64,000 nucleotides of DNA from NCBI RefSeq assembly GCF_022808815.1, contig NZ_JAKZLC010000003.1, positions 372,001-436,000 on the forward strand, written 5' to 3'. A program made the position numbers and the translations under genes. The DNA is from Geothrix paludis. GTDB lineage: Bacteria > Acidobacteriota > Holophagae > Holophagales > Holophagaceae. Of this stretch, positions 19,018 to 29,240 are shown piece after piece. A model generated the notes under the pieces. That model was not told the origin of the DNA. It was given only the letters and a program-made list of their open reading frames with translations, and searched no databases. Position 1 is the first letter of the stretch, and each line of letters opens with the position of its first letter.

Positions 19018-20061
19018 ATGCGGGCCCACCTTCGCTTCCTGATCCTGGACGGCTTCGACCCCGATACGGGCGAGCTCGCCCTGCGGGTGGCCTTCCAGTC
19101 CGGGCCGGAGCCCGGCATGGACCTGATCCGCCTGCACCTGCACCTGGGAAGGGCCGGCAACGCGCTCGATCCCCTGAGCCGCCAGCTGCGGACGCACGTG
19201 CAGATGCCGGTGCCGCCCCTCTGGGAACACGGCCTCAAGACCGTTATCCACGCCATCGAGGAGGAACTGCCCGGCCCCGAGGGGCGCAACCCCCTGCGCT
19301 ACCTGTGGGTCAGGACCCAGCTGCTCCATCCGGCCGAGGCGGCGCGTTCGACGCCGAACCATCCCGTGGCCCGCCAAGTGGAGATCCTGCGGGACTGGGC
19401 GAACCGCCTGGACCAGGAGGGCCAGGCCCTCCGGGCCGCCGAGGTCCTGGATCGCCTGCTGCTCCTCGCGCCCAAGGATGTCGCCAGCCTCGCCTACCTG
19501 ACCACCTTTTTCCGCGACCAGGGCATGGCCGAGGAGATGGCGGCCGTGGCCGAGCGGTGGGTCAAGGCCGAGCCCGGGCGCCTGGAGGCGCAGCTGCGTC
19601 TGGGTGAGGCCCAACTGCGCCTGGCGCGCGCGCGAGAGGCCCGGGCGGCCTTCGAGGCCGTCCTGAAGGCCCAGCCGGTCCACCTGCTGGGCCACCTCGG
19701 CATGGCCCAGGCCCTGGGGATGCTGGGGGGCAACCCGTTCCCGCACCTGGACGCGGCCCAGGAGCTGGATCCCGCCGCCACGGCTTCGGTGCTGAGGGAG
19801 ACCTTCGACTACCGGCTGCTGGAGCCCCCGGCCGGGGACCGGGTCCATCCCCTGGACGCCCTGCCGCCCCTTCTCGGCGTCTCCGGCGCCGAGATCCAGG
19901 ACTTCCTCCAGTTCCTGGGCCTGCCCCTCACGGGGCCCGAGGGCGCCGTGCGCGAATCGGAGCTGGCCCGGTGGGCGGGCGTGATGAACCGCTACGCCTT
20001 GCTGCCCGGAGGCCTCAACTGGTCCGCCCCCACGCCCAGGCGCCTTCCGGATCTGGTTTAG
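19018..20061 (+). CDS. TPR-repeat protein of unknown function
   Basis: A 347-residue protein without signal peptide. The middle third holds tetratricopeptide-like helix pairs (ALRAAEVLDRLLLLAPKDVA, AEEMAAVAERWVKAEPGRLE, AREARAAFEAVLKAQPVHLL), which usually mediate protein contacts. The first 110 residues (LRFLILDGFDPDTGELALRV and onward) and the last 100 are not recognised. It is divergent from the barrel gene and precedes purC by 93 bp that include a small tandem repeat. Confidence 0.65.
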   Translation: MRAHLRFLILDGFDPDTGELALRVAFQSGPEPGMDLIRLHLHLGRAGNALDPLSRQLRTHVQMPVPPLWEHGLKTVIHAIEEELPGPEGRNPLRYLWVRTQLLHPAEAARSTPNHPVARQVEILRDWANRLDQEGQALRAAEVLDRLLLLAPKDVASLAYLTTFFRDQGMAEEMAAVAERWVKAEPGRLEAQLRLGEAQLRLARAREARAAFEAVLKAQPVHLLGHLGMAQALGMLGGNPFPHLDAAQELDPAATASVLRETFDYRLLEPPAGDRVHPLDALPPLLGVSGAEIQDFLQFLGLPLTGPEGAVRESELARWAGVMNRYALLPGGLNWSAPTPRRLPDLV

Positions 20062-20064
20062 GAG

Positions 20065-20102
20065 TTATCAGCTGTCGGCTATCAGCTGTCAGCGATCAGT
20101 GA
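20065..20102 (+). repeat. 14-nt tandem word repeat between the TPR gene and purC
   Basis: Words atcagctgtcggct, atcagctgtcagcg and atcagtgac follow each other with a 14-nt period. Each contains the palindrome CAGCTG. No gene is present. Confidence 0.6.
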
Positions 20103-20154
20103 CGGACCGGTGACGGCCGACCGCTAGGATGGATGTTTCGACTCTGGAGGCTTC

Positions 20155-21033
20155 ATGGCCGTCGTGTTGAGCACCGATCTCCCCTTTCCCGTCTTCCGCC
20201 GGGGCAAGGTCCGGGATGTGTATGACCTGGGCAAGCAGCTGCTCATCGTGGCCACGGACCGCATCAGCGCCTTCGATTGCGTGATGCCCGAGGGCATCCC
20301 GGACAAGGGGCGCATCCTCACGGCGGTGGCGTCCTACTGGTTCGAGGCCACCGAGGACCTGGTGCCCAACCACTTCCGCGGCAACCCCGCCTGGCCAGCG
20401 GCTCTGGAACCCTACCGCGAGGCCCTGGCCGGCCGCGCCGTGGTGGTGGAGAAGACCCGGCCCATGCCCGTGGAGTGCGTGGTGCGCGGCTACCTGGCGG
20501 GCACCGGCTGGAAGGAATACCAGAGCGGCCAGTCCGTCTGCGGCGTGCCGCTGCCGGCGGGCCTGCGCCTGGCGGATCGCCTGCCCGAGCCCATCTTCAC
20601 GCCCGCCACCAAGGAGGAGGAAGGGCACGACGAGAACATCAGCTTCGAGCGCATGGCGGAGATCGTGGGCGCGGATCTGGCGGCGCGGCTGCGGGACTTG
20701 AGCCTGGCCCTCTACCAGCGCGGCGCGGAGCTGGCGGCCCAGCGGGGGATCCTCCTGGCGGATACGAAATTCGAGTTCGGCCTGAGCGATGCCGGCGAGC
20801 TGATCCTCATTGACGAAGCCCTCACGCCGGACAGCAGCCGCTACTGGCTGGCGGACAGCTGGGCGCCGGGGAAGAACCCGCCTAGCCTGGACAAGCAGTT
20901 CCTCCGCGACTACCTGGAGACGCTTCCGGGCTGGAACAAGCAGCCGCCGGCGCCGCACCTGCCGGAGGCCGTCATCGAAGGGATCCGGGCCCGGTACCTG
21001 GATCTGGCCGGACGGTTCGGCGTGCAGGTCTGA
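20155..21033 (+). CDS. purC: phosphoribosylaminoimidazole-succinocarboxamide synthase
   Basis: ATP-dependent condensation of CAIR with aspartate in purine synthesis. The 292-residue protein shows FRRGKVRDVYDLG (nucleotide-binding strand), ATDRISAFDCVMPEGIPDKG, MPVECVVRGYLAGTGWKEY and LILIDEALTPDSSRYW, all SAICAR-synthase hallmarks. Length matches the longer, yeast-like subgroup. The preceding CTGGAGG supports the ATG. Its TGA abuts the opposing stop of the M16-like gene (TGATCA), leaving no intergenic space. Confidence 0.96.
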   Translation: MAVVLSTDLPFPVFRRGKVRDVYDLGKQLLIVATDRISAFDCVMPEGIPDKGRILTAVASYWFEATEDLVPNHFRGNPAWPAALEPYREALAGRAVVVEKTRPMPVECVVRGYLAGTGWKEYQSGQSVCGVPLPAGLRLADRLPEPIFTPATKEEEGHDENISFERMAEIVGADLAARLRDLSLALYQRGAELAAQRGILLADTKFEFGLSDAGELILIDEALTPDSSRYWLADSWAPGKNPPSLDKQFLRDYLETLPGWNKQPPAPHLPEAVIEGIRARYLDLAGRFGVQV

Positions 21034-22299
21034 TCAGGGGCCGACGGGGCCGGCGAGGACCCCGGTCCGGATGCGGGCCGGGTCCAGCCACCGGCGGAGC
21101 CCCTGGTTCAGGGCCTCCACCGTGAGCGCATTCACGCGCGCGGGAGAGACCGACCGTCCCCGCGCGTCGGCCAGGGCCTCGGCCACCTGGGCTTCCGGGT
21201 GGAGGGTGATGAGGGCGCGGCTTTCGGACCAGGCGGCCTGGGCGCGGCGGAGGTCCGTCTCGGTGAAGCCGCGCTGACGGATGGCCTGGAGGCGCTCCAG
21301 CATCGAGGTCTCGGCGCTGGCCGCGGATCCGGAGGGATCCGACTCCAGCTCGCCCACCAGGTCCAGACCCTCCAATCGGAGCTGCGCGGGAGCCAGGGCC
21401 GGGTCTCCGGGAAGGAGCAGGGCGAGAAGCGCCGCTGATTCCGGGTCCAGGTCCTCCGGCTGGGCCGCCACCGCCATGGCCATGAGGGCGGGTCGAGGAT
21501 TCCGGACCAGGATCCGGGGAGCCTGCGGGGCCGCGGGAGCGGGGGCTGAAGCGGCTGCGGGCGCTGGTGCGGCGGCAGTCTGAGGGGTGGCCTGGACAGG
21601 GGCGGGAACCGGCGGCTGCGCCTGGACCGTCCAGGTGCCGAAGCTGAGGAGCACGAGGCGCTTGGCCTGCTCCAGGCCGAGGTCGCCCTGGAGGATCAGC
21701 ACCGCCCGATCGGGCCTCAATGCGCCGGCGTAGAAGGCCAGCAGATCCGGGTGGTTGATGGCGGACAAGTGCTCGAGCGTAGGGGCCTGGAGGGTCCAGT
21801 CCGGTTCCAGCAGCAGGCGCAGCTTGGCCCGGGGGGAGGCCTCCAGGCGCTCCGTCTCACGCCAGGTGGCCAGGCGATCGGTCTCGAGGGTGAGGGAGGT
21901 GGCCACCGAGCGGAAGGCGCGATCCGCCAGCAGGCCCAGGGCCAGGTCCTGATCGCGGCTCCGGGCCAGGAGGCTCCAGGAGAGGCCGTCCGTCTGGAGG
22001 GCGGGAACCAGCTCGATGCCGGCCCCGGCCAGGAGCTGCTCGAACTCGTCGACGCTGAAGGCGCCGGCGTCCGAATGCCCCAGGACGCGCAGGGCCAGGG
22101 CCGCCAGGCCCGGGTGGGCCGCCTCCAGGTCGCGGCTCAGGAGCACGTTCAGGCGGGCCCGGACCAGGGGGCGCTCGTGATCCTCCAGGAGGACCACCCG
22201 CATCCCGTTGGGCAGGCTGAAGGTCTGGGGCCGGATCGAGGTCTGGGCCTGCCCCGGGAGGCTGAGGAGGATCGCGGCCAGGGCCGCCAGGGGTCTCAT
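21034..22299 (-). CDS. degenerate M16 (insulinase-like) peptidase-family protein, zinc motif absent
   Basis: A 421-residue exported protein with signal peptide MRPLAALAAILLSLPGQAQ. The fold is indicated by FSLPNGMRVVLLEDHERPLV at the start, as in M16 domains, and by the later AINHPDLLAFYAGALRPDRAVLILQGDL. Where active enzymes have HxxEH the sequence reads HPGLAALALRVLGH, so zinc binding is not expected. A Pro/Ala-rich linker (VPAPVQATPQTAAAPAP) joins the two halves. It overlaps the end of a second M16-like gene by four bases (ATGA). The pair probably forms a two-chain complex with a structural role; an active partner elsewhere is possible. Confidence 0.75.
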   Translation of the reverse strand: MRPLAALAAILLSLPGQAQTSIRPQTFSLPNGMRVVLLEDHERPLVRARLNVLLSRDLEAAHPGLAALALRVLGHSDAGAFSVDEFEQLLAGAGIELVPALQTDGLSWSLLARSRDQDLALGLLADRAFRSVATSLTLETDRLATWRETERLEASPRAKLRLLLEPDWTLQAPTLEHLSAINHPDLLAFYAGALRPDRAVLILQGDLGLEQAKRLVLLSFGTWTVQAQPPVPAPVQATPQTAAAPAPAAASAPAPAAPQAPRILVRNPRPALMAMAVAAQPEDLDPESAALLALLLPGDPALAPAQLRLEGLDLVGELESDPSGSAASAETSMLERLQAIRQRGFTETDLRRAQAAWSESRALITLHPEAQVAEALADARGRSVSPARVNALTVEALNQGLRRWLDPARIRTGVLAGPVGP

Positions 22300-23975
22300 C
22301 GCTTCTCCGGCGCGAGCTGGGCTTCCAGGAGCTTGAGGGTCCGGCGGCGCTCGTCGAGGCTGAGCATGCGGAGCTGGCGGAGCCCCTCCGAGACCAGGTG
22401 TTCCCGCTGGGCCAGGTCCTCGATGCGGGTGGCCGCGAGGGCCTTCAGCACCCGGGCCGTCTCGGCCTCCAGGGGATCCTGGCTCTCGTCCGTGCCCGAC
22501 TGCAGCCAGAGGGTCGTCCGGTGGCTCGGGTTCAGCCAGGTCCGGGTGGCCAGCTGGACCATCTCCGGCCCAAGGTTCCGCAGGCGCTGGACCTCCTGTT
22601 CCGCCTGCCGCCAGTCCCCGGCCTCCACCCAGGCGCGCGCCAGGGTCGAGGCGAGGGCTCCGGGCTCATCCTGGATGCGGAGCTGCTCCACGTCGATCTG
22701 GGTCAAGGCGCGCTGCCACTCGTCCGTGGGGATGGGCTCCTGCTGGAGCCGCAGGATCTCCGTGTGCAGGGCGCCTTCGAGCTCCGCGAGGCTGTGGCCT
22801 TCCGACGGCACGGCGCGGACCACCAGCAGGCCGGGCAGGCGGCCCCCCGGAACATCCATCCACATTTCGGCGGACTGGGCCACGGCCTTCTGGCGCACCA
22901 GCCGCTGGGCCAGGCGGCCCGAGGGGCCCTCCAGGAGGCGGGCGGCCATGCGCAGGGCCAGGTGGTCCCGGTGCGGGCGCGCCGGGATGCGCCAGCCCAC
23001 CAGCAGGGCGGGGGTCCCGCCCAGGCTGGCCTGGATGCGCCGGTCGCCGAGGTCCGCGGGGATCTCCGGCAGGAGGGGGTCCTCCGTCGAGGCACTGGCC
23101 GCGCCGGCGGGCAGGGCCCCGAAGGTCCGCTCCACGAAGGGCAGGGCCGAATCCATGCTGAGGCTGCCCACCAGCACCACGGTGAGCTGATCCGGCCGGC
23201 AGGCGCGGCGGGCCCAGGCCTGGAGGTCCGAGCGGCGCATGGCCTCCAGGGCGGGAAGGTGGTCCGCCAGGTCGCGGCCGTACGGGTGGCCGGGCAGGGC
23301 GGCGCCCTGGATCATCGGCAGGCCCTGGGGGCCCCGGGATCGCAGCTCCGCCGCCAGGGCGGCGCGGGCTTCGGAAAACCGGCTGAGTTGGAGGACGGTC
23401 AGCCGCTGGGCCTCGGTGCGGCACCAGAACTCGAAGTCCGAGGCGGGCAGTTCGACCTGGACCAGCAGGGCGTCGGCCCCGGCGGTGGCCGTCTGGCGTC
23501 CGCCGCGGGCCACGTAGAGATCCGCCAGGGGCGAGGTGGAATAGCGGGCCCGCACGGCCTGGTGGAGGGTCCAGAGGCTGGCTCCCAGGGCCTGCGCCTG
23601 GCTCGCGGCTTCGGGCGCCTTCCGCTGGCGGAGCTGCTCCAGTCGCAGGGCCTCCAGCAGGCCCTCCTCTTCCTTGAGCAGGGCATCGAGCGAGCCGTTC
23701 CCCTTGGCCGGTTCCAGATCCTCAGGCCAGGTGGCGCCGTAGAGGGCCCGGGCCAGCAGATCCGTGGCGCCCGCCAGCGGCGGGGGTTCCTCCGCCCTGC
23801 CGCCCCGGAAGACCAGGGCCGCATGGAAGGCGGTCACGGCCCGCCGCTCCACCACCAGGAGCCGGACGCCGTTCGCCAGGCGCCGCTCCTGCACGTCCTC
23901 CGTGCGGGAGTCGAGGAGGGGCGCCTGGGCGCTCAGGCCGAGGACGGCAAGAAGGGGCAGGACCAGGCGTCGCAT
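22296..23975 (-). CDS. degenerate M16 peptidase-family protein, zinc motif absent
   Basis: A 559-residue exported protein (signal MRRLVLPLLAVLGLSAQA). It opens with ERRLANGVRLLVVERRAV, the M16 start, but the catalytic stretch reads LAGATDLLARALYGATW instead of HxxEH. The second half has the usual AMRRSDLQAWARRACRPDQL and VLVGSLSMDSALPFVERTFG segments and an IPTDEWQRALTQ helix. Gene order and overlap suggest co-expression with the smaller paralogue downstream. Since both chains lack the motif, this is not a normal catalytic/non-catalytic M16B pair. Confidence 0.75.
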   Translation of the reverse strand: MRRLVLPLLAVLGLSAQAPLLDSRTEDVQERRLANGVRLLVVERRAVTAFHAALVFRGGRAEEPPPLAGATDLLARALYGATWPEDLEPAKGNGSLDALLKEEEGLLEALRLEQLRQRKAPEAASQAQALGASLWTLHQAVRARYSTSPLADLYVARGGRQTATAGADALLVQVELPASDFEFWCRTEAQRLTVLQLSRFSEARAALAAELRSRGPQGLPMIQGAALPGHPYGRDLADHLPALEAMRRSDLQAWARRACRPDQLTVVLVGSLSMDSALPFVERTFGALPAGAASASTEDPLLPEIPADLGDRRIQASLGGTPALLVGWRIPARPHRDHLALRMAARLLEGPSGRLAQRLVRQKAVAQSAEMWMDVPGGRLPGLLVVRAVPSEGHSLAELEGALHTEILRLQQEPIPTDEWQRALTQIDVEQLRIQDEPGALASTLARAWVEAGDWRQAEQEVQRLRNLGPEMVQLATRTWLNPSHRTTLWLQSGTDESQDPLEAETARVLKALAATRIEDLAQREHLVSEGLRQLRMLSLDERRRTLKLLEAQLAPEKR

Positions 23976-23988
23976 GGTCCGTAGGGTA

Positions 23989-24891
23989 CTACTTCACCCG
24001 GATGCTGCCGTTGGTGGTTTCAAGGCGGATCTGCTGAGCCCGGCCGGGCACCTTCACGTGGGCGCTGTGCTTGGTGATCTCGACGATCTGCGCGCCAGGG
24101 ACCTTGACGTCCATGGAGCCGTTGCTGTTCTCGGCCATCAGCTCGCCCGTGGCCTTGCCCAGCTCCACCTCGATGCTGCCGTTGGTGGATTCCAGGTAGA
24201 TGCCCTCGCCCCAGCCGTCCAGGTTCCGGGCCCGGACGCTGCCGTTGGTGGTTTCCAGGCGGATGCCGCCGGCCACATCCTCGAGGACGATGCGTCCGTT
24301 GGTGGTACCGCCCTTGATCCGGGCCGCCAGGTTCCGGGCCTCGATGGGGCCGTTGGTGGTGTCCGCCTGGACCTCGCCCCGCACGTCCGCGACCAGGATG
24401 GCGCCGTTGGTGGCCTCGCAACGGGCGTAGCCCTCGAGGTGCTCCACGGCCACGGTGCCGTTGGTGGTGCGGAAATAGCCCAGGACCCGGTGGGGCACCT
24501 GGAGCGTCATCTCGCAGCGGGGGCTGATGTAGACGCCGAAACTCCAGGAGGGCTGCTGGAACATCGCCTCGATGTCCAGGTCCGATCCCTTCCGCTGGAG
24601 CACCAGCTCCACCCGGCGTTTCTCGCTGTCGCGGATCTGGGCGGTGAGGGCGACCTCCTCCTTGTCCCAGCCGGTCACCCGGATGCCGCCGTTGCGGTTC
24701 TTCACCCAGAGCTTCGACCCGTAGGCCAGCTTCTCCGTGCGCTGCTCCGTGCGCGAGCCGGAGGGCACGTCCACCCCGATCATCGGAGCCGGGGGCGCCG
24801 GCGGCGGGGGCGGTGGCGGCGGAGGGGGAGCCTGGGCCAGCAGGGCGCTCCCGACCAGGAACAGGGGGATCCAACGGCTGGAGACGGTCAT
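23989..24891 (-). CDS. DUF4097-family secreted protein with repeated TTNG beta-strands
   Basis: A 300-residue exported protein of unknown function. A signal peptide (SSRWIPLFLVGSALLAQA) is followed by a run of ten prolines, then about nine copies of a roughly 20-residue repeat centred on TNG or SNG (YFRTTNGTVAVEHLEGYARC, CEATNGAILVADVRGEVQ and similar). This pattern suits the right-handed beta-solenoid-like DUF4097 fold. The start at 24891 gives a proper leader; the longer frame does not. It lies upstream of the two M16-like genes on the same strand with a 13-bp gap, so the three may form an envelope operon. Confidence 0.75.
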   Translation of the reverse strand: MTVSSRWIPLFLVGSALLAQAPPPPPPPPPPAPPAPMIGVDVPSGSRTEQRTEKLAYGSKLWVKNRNGGIRVTGWDKEEVALTAQIRDSEKRRVELVLQRKGSDLDIEAMFQQPSWSFGVYISPRCEMTLQVPHRVLGYFRTTNGTVAVEHLEGYARCEATNGAILVADVRGEVQADTTNGPIEARNLAARIKGGTTNGRIVLEDVAGGIRLETTNGSVRARNLDGWGEGIYLESTNGSIEVELGKATGELMAENSNGSMDVKVPGAQIVEITKHSAHVKVPGRAQQIRLETTNGSIRVK

Positions 24892-25006
24892 GGCGGCTTC
24901 CGTGGAGGAAAGAACCAGGGCGGGCCTGGATGTGAAGTTCACGGTAATGCCTCGGGGGCGTTTAGTCACCAGGGCTTGTCCCGGTCCCGGCCGGGGCGGC
25001 CGGAGC

Positions 25007-25975
25007 TCAGCTTTTCCTGGGGGCGGGCCCCAGCGTGGACCCCTCGATGATCTTCACCGGGACCACCACGTGCCGGATGGCGTCCCGCTCGATGGCCCCG
25101 AGGGCCAGCGCGACGGCCTCGTGGGCGATGGCGGGGATGTCCTGGGCCACGGAGGCGAGCCCGGGGTAGAGGTCCACCAGGCCGTCAAAGCCCAGCACGG
25201 AGACCTGTTCGGGGACGGCCACGGACAGGTCGGCCAGGGCGCCGAGGGCCCCCACGGCCATCTCGTCCGTCGCGCAAAAGATGCCCGTCGGGCGGTGGCC
25301 CTGCTGCCAGGCGTCCCGCATGAGCCGGTAGCCGCCCAGCACCGAGCCCCCGCCCCGCAGGATGACGGGGGCCAGGGACTGGCCGCCGTGCTCGGCCAGG
25401 GCGGCGGTGAAGCCGGCCGCGCGGTCCACGGCCCACTGGTGCTCATCGGCCACCGTGAGGTGCAGCAGGTCGCGGTGGCCCAGCGCGAGGAGGCGCATGG
25501 CGGCGAGGCGGCCACCGCCGATGTCGTCGGGCGCCACGCAGGACACGCCCGGGTGGTGGCCGATGAGCGCGCCTGGGACCCCGCGCCGCCAGAGGGTCGC
25601 CAGCCGCTGGTCGATGTCGGTGCAATGGAACATCAGCACCGCGTCCAGCCGCCGTCGCACGGGGGTGATGTCCACCGGGAGCTCGATGAACTGGGTGGCG
25701 TGCATCTGCATCTCCCGCAGCAGGGCGCGCCAGATGACGCTGAAGTAGGGCGACAGCCGGTTCTCTCCGGCGCCCACCCAGATGCCGAGGGTGTGCTTGC
25801 TGCGCCGCGACAGCTCCCGGGCCACGGGGTCCGGCTCGTAGCCGAGCTTCTTCATCACGGCGAGGACCGTTTCCCGCGTTTCGGCGGCCACGGTGGGCTT
25901 GCCGTTGATGACGCGGCTCACCGTGCCCGTGGAAACACCGGCCTGGCGGGCGATCTCACCGATGGTGATCTTCAT
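25007..25975 (-). CDS. LacI-family transcriptional regulator, probable controller of the glucan/Entner-Doudoroff genes
   Basis: A 322-residue repressor. The N-terminal helix-turn-helix and hinge read ITIGEIARQAGVSTGTVSRV and NGKPTVAAETRETVLAVMKK, followed by a periplasmic-binding-protein-like sugar-sensing domain (VSVLGFDGLVDLYPGLASVA). It lies immediately downstream of glucokinase on the same strand, divergent from the maltodextrin operon. Palindromes of LacI type (TGTAACCGGTTACA) lie in front of that operon and of edd/zwf, and it is the only LacI-type regulator here. Effector (maltose, maltodextrin, glucose or a phosphate) is unknown. Confidence 0.88.
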   Translation of the reverse strand: MKITIGEIARQAGVSTGTVSRVINGKPTVAAETRETVLAVMKKLGYEPDPVARELSRRSKHTLGIWVGAGENRLSPYFSVIWRALLREMQMHATQFIELPVDITPVRRRLDAVLMFHCTDIDQRLATLWRRGVPGALIGHHPGVSCVAPDDIGGGRLAAMRLLALGHRDLLHLTVADEHQWAVDRAAGFTAALAEHGGQSLAPVILRGGGSVLGGYRLMRDAWQQGHRPTGIFCATDEMAVGALGALADLSVAVPEQVSVLGFDGLVDLYPGLASVAQDIPAIAHEAVALALGAIERDAIRHVVVPVKIIEGSTLGPAPRKS

Positions 25976-26046
25976 GGGGGCCGCCGGGAAAGGAGCGCGG
26001 GAGAAGGGAAGGGACCACCCATGAATAGCGTTCGGTCATCCGGGCG

Positions 26047-27081
26047 TCAATCCAGGCAGTCCAGGGCGCGGGCCGCGCCGTAGAGGCTCAGGTCGTAGTC
26101 CCGGGTGATGAAGACCGGCGTTTCCCGGGTGAGGACGTCGATGTGCGGGCGGTAGTTCCGCTCGAACCGGGCCATGAAGCGGCCGCCCTCCAGGAATCGC
26201 TCGGAGTTCTTGGCGGCGATGCCCCCGGCGAGGAAGAGTCCCCCGGTGGGCAGGAACGCGGCGCAGAGCTCGGCGCAGACCCGGGCGTAGAGGTCCACGA
26301 ACATCGACATGGCGCGGGTGCAGGCCGGATCCCAGCCGGCACGGGCGGAGATGGCGGCGGGCTGGTCCGCGGCGGGAAGGTCCAGGAGGGCAGTGGTTCC
26401 AGCCGCCCCCTGCGCGCGGCCCGAGTCGAGGAGGAAGCGGAGGATGCGGGCCAGGCCCTGTCCGGAGACGGCCAGCTCGGCGCCCGGCGGGCCGGGCAGG
26501 CCGTCGGCCAGGTGCCTCCAGAGGGCCAGGGAGTCCTCGTCGAACACCGGCAGGCCGATGTGTCCCCCTTCGCTGGGGTAGGCCCGGGCGCCCTGGGGCG
26601 TGCGCACGATGAAGCCCGCGCCGAGGCCCGTGCCGGCGCCCACCACCAGGGCGAGGCCCTTGGGATCCGCCTTGGGGAGGCTGGCGTCGCCGTGGGGAAG
26701 GGGGAGGACCTGGCCAGCGTCCGAGAGGTTCAGCTCGAGCACGCCGCAGGACAGGGCCGTGAAGTCGTTGATCAGGCGGACCGGGATGCCCAGCGCCTGC
26801 TCCAGCTCGGTGCCGTCCATGTCCCAGGGGGCATTGGTGAGGCGGATGCGGCGGTCTAGGACCGGGCCGGCCCCGGACAGGCAGGCCCGGACCGGCCGAT
26901 CAGCCGGAGCAGAGGCGAGGAACCGCCGGATCGGCCCCAGGATGGACGGCTCGTCCTGGGTGCTGAAGCGTTCCTTCCGGTGGAGGCGGTAGCCGGATTC
27001 GCCAGGCGCCAGCAGGGCCAGGCTGAGGTTGGTGCCGCCCACGTCCGCCACCAGGATGAGGTTGTCAACGGTTGCATCCAC
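26047..27081 (-). CDS. glk: glucokinase
   Basis: ATP-dependent phosphorylation of glucose to glucose 6-phosphate, feeding the Entner-Doudoroff genes of this island. The 344-residue protein has the ATP phosphate-binding DVGGTNLSLAL, LTNAPWDMDG, INDFTALSCG with the catalytic Asp, VGAGTGLGAGFI and the sugar-binding SEGGHIGLP. The C-terminal GGLFLAGGIAAKN is typical of the E. coli-type glucokinase family. The start is GTG at 27081 with GAGGTGAT upstream. The regulator gene follows after a 71-bp gap. Confidence 0.9.
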   Translation of the reverse strand: MDATVDNLILVADVGGTNLSLALLAPGESGYRLHRKERFSTQDEPSILGPIRRFLASAPADRPVRACLSGAGPVLDRRIRLTNAPWDMDGTELEQALGIPVRLINDFTALSCGVLELNLSDAGQVLPLPHGDASLPKADPKGLALVVGAGTGLGAGFIVRTPQGARAYPSEGGHIGLPVFDEDSLALWRHLADGLPGPPGAELAVSGQGLARILRFLLDSGRAQGAAGTTALLDLPAADQPAAISARAGWDPACTRAMSMFVDLYARVCAELCAAFLPTGGLFLAGGIAAKNSERFLEGGRFMARFERNYRPHIDVLTRETPVFITRDYDLSLYGAARALDCLD

Positions 27082-27309
27082 TGGATATCACCTCAGCAGG
27101 TCCCGAAAGTGGGGCAGTAACGCCCCTTCAGGCCATGACGGCCGGCCGGGATCAGATTGTCCCCTCCCAGGCGAGGCGTCCACTGGATCACACGGAACGC
27201 TCCGGACGGATCAGGATGGCCCCCAGCTGGGCGTCGGCGACTGAAACCAGCCTGGATGCTGCATCGCATGCGAATCGTCAAAAAGTTCCCCCGCTCCTGA
27301 ATTCCTTTC

Positions 27310-27339
27310 TTGACACGCCCATGACACCAGTCGACCATA
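27310..27339 (+). promoter_or_regulatory. possible promoter of the glucan operon
   Basis: A perfect TTGACA (27310-27315) is followed at 18-19 bp by accata/ccatac, a weak -10. The first operator palindrome begins 14 bp downstream, where a bound repressor would block initiation. Confidence 0.35.
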
Positions 27340-27352
27340 CCTGCGACTTCCT

Positions 27353-27366
27353 TGTAACCGTTTACA
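27353..27366. promoter_or_regulatory. operator O1, LacI-type palindrome
   Basis: TGTAACCGTTTACA differs from the perfect palindrome TGTAACCGGTTACA at one position. It lies 146 bp before the alpha-glucosidase start and 92 bp from operator O2, nearly nine helical turns. Confidence 0.6.
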
Positions 27367-27444
27367 CACCCCTCGACGCCACACCCCTGTCCCCATCCAT
27401 GTTTCCCGCAGGTACCCAGGAAAAGCAGACCGTGAATATCGATT

Positions 27445-27458
27445 TGTAACCGGTTACA
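27445..27458. promoter_or_regulatory. operator O2, perfect LacI-type palindrome
   Basis: TGTAACCGGTTACA is a perfect 14-bp palindrome with the central CG typical of LacI/GalR-family sites, located 53 bp before the alpha-glucosidase start. The rest of the 430-bp interval 27082-27511 shows no gene. Confidence 0.65.
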
Positions 27459-27511
27459 TCGAATTCTCCCAGCCACCCGCCTTGTCCCCAATCCAGAAAG
27501 GAACTCAGGCC

Positions 27512-29161
<1,650 letters not shown>

Positions 29162-29240
29162 CCCCATGCGCCGGCCCTCCCTCCGCAAGCTTCCCACCCA
29201 ACCCGCCGCCCCCGCGGCTTCTCCCACTGGAGGCAAGACC

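Noticed and set aside
27072-27449. Frames on both strands in the glk/alpha-glucosidase interval
   Set aside because: They run through operators and promoter-like sequence, with no ribosome site or recognisable product.
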